Source: Sciurus carolinensis (taxonomy: Eukaryota > Chordata > Mammalia > Rodentia > Sciuridae). Taken from it: a DNA stretch of 64,000 nucleotides. The stretch covers positions 52,141,156-52,205,155 of the forward strand of contig NC_062224.1 in assembly GCF_902686445.1 (NCBI RefSeq), given 5' to 3'. A program made the translations under genes and the position numbers. The notes beneath the pieces were generated by a model that saw only the letters and a program-made list of their open reading frames with translations, was not told where the DNA came from and searched no databases. Positions 59,325 to 64,000 of the stretch are shown here, piece after piece (the first letter of the stretch is position 1; each line of letters opens with the position of its first letter).

Positions 59325-61362
59325 GTGCCATCTTTCATCACTTCTATTCAATATCATCCTTGAAACTCTAGCCAGAGCAATTAGAGAGACCAAAGAAATT
59401 AAAGGGATACAAATAGGAAAAGAACTCAAACTATTCCTATTTGCCGATGACATGATTCTATATTTAGAGAAGCCAAAAATCCCACCAGAAAACTTCTACA
59501 ACTCATAAAAGAATTCAGTAAAGTAGCAGGATATAGAATCAATGCTCGTAAATCTAATGCATTTTTATTCATAAGTGATGGATCCTCTGAAAGAGAGGTT
59601 AGGAAAACTACCCAATTCACAATAGCCTCAAAAATAAAATAAAATACTTGGGAATCAATCTAACAAAAGAGGTGAAAAACTTCTACAATGAGAACTACAG
59701 AACACTAAAGAAAGAAATTAAAGAAAACCTTAGAAGATGGAAAGATCTCCCATGTTCTTGGATAGGCAGAATTAATATTGTCAAAATGGCCATACTACCA
59801 AAAGTGCTATACTGATTCAATGCAATTCCAATTAAAATCCCAATGACATACCTTACAGAAATAGAGCAAGCAATCATGAAATTCATCATCTGGAAGAATA
59901 AGAAACCCAGAATAGCTAAAGAAATCCTTAGCAGGAAGAGTGAAGCATGGGGTATTGCAGTACAAGAACTTCAACTATACTACAAAGCCATAGTAACAAA
60001 AACGGCATGGTATTGGTATCAAAATAGACAGGTAGATCAATGGTACAGGACATGGATACAATTTTCTCATACTAGACAAAGGACCCAAAATATGCAATGG
60101 AGAAAAGATAATCTCTTTAACAAATGGTGCTGGGAAAACTGGAAATCCATATGCAGCAGAATAAAACCAAACCCCTATCTCTTGCCCTGCTCAAAAATCA
60201 ATTCAAAATGGATCAAAGACCTTGGAATCAGACCAGAGATGCTTCATCTTATAGAAGAAAAACTAGGTCCAAATCTTCAATATGTCTGCTTAGGATCAGA
60301 CTTCCTTAACAGGATTCCCATAGCACAAGACATAAAAGCAAGAATCAATAACTGGGATAGATTCAAACTAAAAAGTTTTCTCTCAGCAAAGGAAACTATC
60401 AGCAATGTGAAGAGAGAACCTACAGAGTGGGAGAAAATCTTTGCCAATCATACTTCAGATACAGCACTAATTTCCAGAATATATAAAGAACTCAAAAACT
60501 CTATACCAATAATACAAATAACCCAATCTACAAATGGGCTAAGGAAATGAACAGACATGTCACAGAAGAAGATCTACAAGCAATAAACAGATATATAAAA
60601 AAATGTTCAACATCTCTAGTAATAAGAGAAATGCAATCAAAACTACCCTAAGATTCCATCTCACCCCAATTAGAATGGCAATTATCAAGAATACAAGCAA
60701 CAAGAGGTGTTGACGAGGATGTGGGGAAAAAGGTACACTCATACATTGCTGGTGGGTTGCAAATTAGTGCAGCCACTCTGGAAAGCAGTGTGGAGATTCC
60801 TTAGAAAACTTGGAATGGAACCACTATTTGACCCAGCTATCCCACTCCTTGCCTATACCCAAAGACTTAAAATCAGCATACTACAGAGATGCAGTCACAT
60901 CAATGTCATAGCTGCTCAATTCACAATAGCCAGATTGTGGAACCAACTTAGATACCCCTCAATTGATGAATGGATAAAGAAACTGTGGTATACATACAAT
61001 GGAATATTACTTAGCCATAAAGAATAATAAAATTATGGCATTTGCAGGCAAATGATGAAATTGTAAATATTCATGCTAAGTGAGATAAGCCAATCTCAAT
61101 AAACCAAAGGATGAATGATATCGCTGATAAGCAGATGATGACACCAGTGGGGTGTGGGAGGGAGGCAAGAATGGAGAAGGAGGGACTGTATAGAGGGACA
61201 AGCGGGGTGGGAGGGATAGTGGGGATGGGAAAATAGCAATGAGTCAAACACTATTACCCTATGTAAATGTATGACTACACAAATGGTATGCCTTTACTTC
61301 ATGTACAGAGAAACAATATGTATCCCATTTGTGTACAATAAAAATAATTAAAAAAAAAATAA
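59325..61362 (+). repeat. L1, 5' truncated, ORF2 RT palm to 3' end
   Basis: It starts at the RT block [20 protein letters not shown] (about 59320) and keeps the catalytic [10 protein letters not shown] (about 59438). A 235-codon open stretch (59843-60550) covers the ORF2 region after the RT (AWGIAVQELQLYYKAIVTKT, WCWENWKSICSRIKPNPYLL). Frameshifts at about 59500-59840 and after 60550 disable it. A 3' UTR with a G-rich block near 61150-61230 leads to a poly(A) end near 61362. Confidence 0.95.
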
Positions 61363-61454
61363 GTAACTGCATTGAAAAGTCAAAGCCATGTTGAACAATA
61401 AACAATATATGGAAGGAGCCCAGAAAAAAATTGTTTTTTAAAAATTGAAAAAAA

Positions 61455-61909
61455 AAAACTAGAAAATATAGGGATAATAGGAATATACTTCAACATTGTA
61501 AAGGCTCTCTCTGCTAAGCCCACGGCCAACATCATTCTTAAAAGAGAAAAACTGAAAGCATTCCCTCTAAAAACTGAAACAAGACAGGGATGCCCTCTTT
61601 CACCACTTGTATTCAATATCATCCTTGAAACATTAGCCAGAGCAATCAGACAGACCAACAAAATTAAAGGAATATGAATAGGAAAAGAAGAACTCAAGCT
61701 ATCACCATTTGCCAACGACATGATTCTATATTTGGAGGATCAAAAAAACTCCACCAGAAAGCTTCTAGAACTCATAAAAAAATTCAGCAAAGTATCAGGA
61801 TATAAAATCAACACACATAAATCTAATGCATTTCTATTCATAAGTGACAAATTCTCTGCAAGAGAAATTAGGAAAACTACCCCATTCACAATAGCCTCAA
61901 AAAAAAAAA
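61455..61909 (+). repeat. L1 ORF2 fragment running into the assembly gap
   Basis: The RT region [20 protein letters not shown] (about 61590) is followed by FANDMILYLED (about 61707), with the first catalytic Asp changed to Asn. It runs into the N gap at 61910, so its 3' extent is unknown. Confidence 0.93.
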
Positions 61910-62409
61910 NNNNNNNNNNNNNNNNNNNNNNNNNNNNNNNNNNNNNNNNNNNNNNNNNNNNNNNNNNNNNNNNNNNNNNNNNNNNNNNNNNNNNNNNNNN
62001 NNNNNNNNNNNNNNNNNNNNNNNNNNNNNNNNNNNNNNNNNNNNNNNNNNNNNNNNNNNNNNNNNNNNNNNNNNNNNNNNNNNNNNNNNNNNNNNNNNNN
62101 NNNNNNNNNNNNNNNNNNNNNNNNNNNNNNNNNNNNNNNNNNNNNNNNNNNNNNNNNNNNNNNNNNNNNNNNNNNNNNNNNNNNNNNNNNNNNNNNNNNN
62201 NNNNNNNNNNNNNNNNNNNNNNNNNNNNNNNNNNNNNNNNNNNNNNNNNNNNNNNNNNNNNNNNNNNNNNNNNNNNNNNNNNNNNNNNNNNNNNNNNNNN
62301 NNNNNNNNNNNNNNNNNNNNNNNNNNNNNNNNNNNNNNNNNNNNNNNNNNNNNNNNNNNNNNNNNNNNNNNNNNNNNNNNNNNNNNNNNNNNNNNNNNNN
62401 NNNNNNNNN
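61910..62409. other. Assembly gap (500 N)
   Basis: Exactly 500 undetermined bases, a typical placeholder size, so the true length is unknown. The left side is an L1 ending in a run of A. Confidence 1.
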
Positions 62410-62962
62410 TCCCCAGAACTGTTAGATTCCGCCATAAGAAATGTCCTCAAAGGAAGGCCAAGTGAGGTCCTGTGCTGAACCCAAACCATACCACCCCACC
62501 CACAGGCTGTGTGACCTTGGAATTTTACACTCACTTTAGGCACTGAGATTGTAGAAAGTCAGGGTGGGAACAAGAGAAAGGCCAGAACACCTCTGGCACA
62601 AGACTTATGAGGATACCAAAACCGAAGTAATCAAGATTAAACAACAACAACAACAAAACCTTAAGGCAATATTTTAAAATCAAATTTAGAGCAAAAAATT
62701 CATGATAAATGAAATATCAAAATATAAAAATTTAAATTAGGAAAGCATCAGAAATAATGCTGCATGAAACCATATATACTAAACCTGAAAAAAAAGGAAA
62801 AATCAGTGGGTAATACTGATTGTATCTTCATTTAAAATTTTGCTCTTTTACTCATTGTAGAATTTTTTCTGCATTGATTTGGTGTTTCCTTCCTCTCTCC
62901 CTCTTATATTAATTTATTATTTGATTACTGAGTATCACTTTGCCCCACCTAAATTCAATCAA
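62410..62962. other. Intergenic, nothing recognised
   Basis: The sequence just after the gap (ccccagaactgttagattcc) is not L1. An (aac)n run sits at about 62641-62657. No gene seen. Confidence 0.5.
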
Positions 62963-63345
62963 ATCATGGTTCCAAGTTTTCTGAGAAATCTCCATACTGT
63001 TCTTCAGAGTGGTTGCACCAATTTGCAGTCCTGCCAGCAATGTATGAGTGTACCTTTCTCCCCACATTCTCTCCAACATTTATTGTTGCTTGTATTCTTG
63101 ATAATTGCAATTCTGAGTGGAATGAGATGGAGTCTCAGTTTAGTTTTAATAATTAGTTTCTCTAATTGCTAGAGATGTTGAACATTTTTTCATATATTTG
63201 TTGATTTTATTTTTTCTTCTGTGAAGTGTCTGTTCAGTTCCTTTGCCCATCTATTGATTGGGTTTTATTTATTTATTTTTTTGGTATTAGGGTTTTTTTT
63301 CCAGTTCTTTATATATCCCAGAGATTAATGCTGTATCTGAGATTT
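62963..63345 (-). repeat. L1 ORF2 C-terminal fragment
   Basis: Antisense of the ORF2 end: tttctgagaaatctccatac, ctgccagcaatgtatgagtg, ttctgtgaagtgtctgttca, ctttgcccatctattgattg. No 3' UTR follows, so both ends are truncated. Confidence 0.9.
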
Positions 63346-64000
63346 AGTACTGTCTTGATAGCATTGCTTCCAAAGGCCAGTGACTAGAAAATTAAAGAGT
63401 TAATTATTCAGTTAAGAGGAATATCATTTTATAGAACCTATAAAACAAGTTCAGAGTCAGTTGGTACCTCACTGTCACACTGATAATCCTTTTTCAGAGC
63501 ATTTCCTTGCATATACCTTAATGACAAGTAGGTAAAACAAATGCTTTATCCAGTGACTCTCTCCTTCTAGTCACTTCAGTCAACTATGTGCCTGAAATGT
63601 TTAAGCTATTTCATCACATTTTTTGAACTGCAAGTTTCCCCTTAACCAATTCACCAAGAAAAACCAGAAATTATCTACAAGGAACAATAATTGGGGGAGA
63701 TATATATCTTACAACAGAAAGAAAATAATTTAGTCTTAACTCCTTATAATTATTAGTTCAAAGGTAAAGTCCAGCAGGAGACAAAATGGACTAGATATTT
63801 GCATATTTTCCTTTTTTCACATAAAAATGTAATTCATCAGCAAATGGGGAAGACTTTCCACTTTTTAAGGTAATTAAGTTACCAGTGGTTTGTCTAACTG
63901 TTTTGAGTGCAGAAAAATAAGGATACAAATAGTCATTCCTCCAAGCGGAGTCAACTATTTTTGATACTGTTCTAATATTGATTCAGAGACCTTGGAGACA
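63346..64000. other. AT-rich intergenic, nothing recognised
   Basis: No coding frame or repeat recognised up to the end of the window. Confidence 0.5.

Noticed and set aside
61720..62543. Open frames of 250 or more codons on both strands across the gap
   Set aside because: They only span the run of N; no real coding evidence.

Overview
This is a window of mammalian nuclear DNA, almost certainly from a rodent. The main evidence is a dense set of tRNA-derived ID-type SINEs (bodies like 'ggctcagtggtagag', A-rich tails) and composite SINEs in which a B1/7SL-like left half is fused to an ID-like right half (B1-dID). No B2 or B4 SINEs were seen. That combination is known from squirrels and relatives, dormice, beaver and guinea-pig relatives. 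A squirrel-like genome is my best guess, but this is inference.

The window is gene-poor. I see no complete functional protein-coding gene. It contains gene relics and layers of transposable elements. 1-1.4 kb: 3' end of a betaretrovirus-like endogenous provirus (broken env, polypurine tract, LTR). 4.6-5.6 kb: a more decayed class II ERV pol/env fragment. 7.1-7.9 kb: L1. 10.39-10.56 kb (minus): an orphan ankyrin-repeat exon of ANKRD26/POTE type with both splice sites intact. 11.4-15.5 kb (plus): a processed pseudogene of TP53BP2 (ASPP2), into which a 450-bp solo LTR has jumped with a perfect 6-bp target duplication. 18.1-18.5 kb: a second solo LTR inside a SINE. 18.9-22.2 kb: two L1s meeting 5' end to 5' end. 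24-29 kb: unassigned sequence plus pieces of an ancient repeat. 31-35 kb: L2, MIR, old L1, a MaLR-type LTR and another LTR.

35.9-37.9 kb (minus): an intronless CTAGE/MIA2 (cTAGE5) retrocopy that keeps a long reading frame (507 codons from its first ATG) although its N-terminus is broken. 38-52 kb: SINEs, MIRs and old L1s, including an L1 inserted into an older repeat. 52.7-55.7 kb: a 5'-truncated L1. 57.2-57.6 kb: an LTR-like promoter segment with three copies of an octamer-like motif. 57.9-58.4 kb: a beta-tubulin processed pseudogene. 59.3-61.9 kb: two L1 fragments. 61,910-62,409: a 500-base assembly gap. 63.0-63.3 kb: an L1 fragment.

I found no evidence for a new multi-gene system. The items most worth a second look are the CTAGE retrocopy with its long open frame, the orphan ankyrin exon, the nested insertions with readable target duplications, and the octamer-repeat LTR-like promoter.
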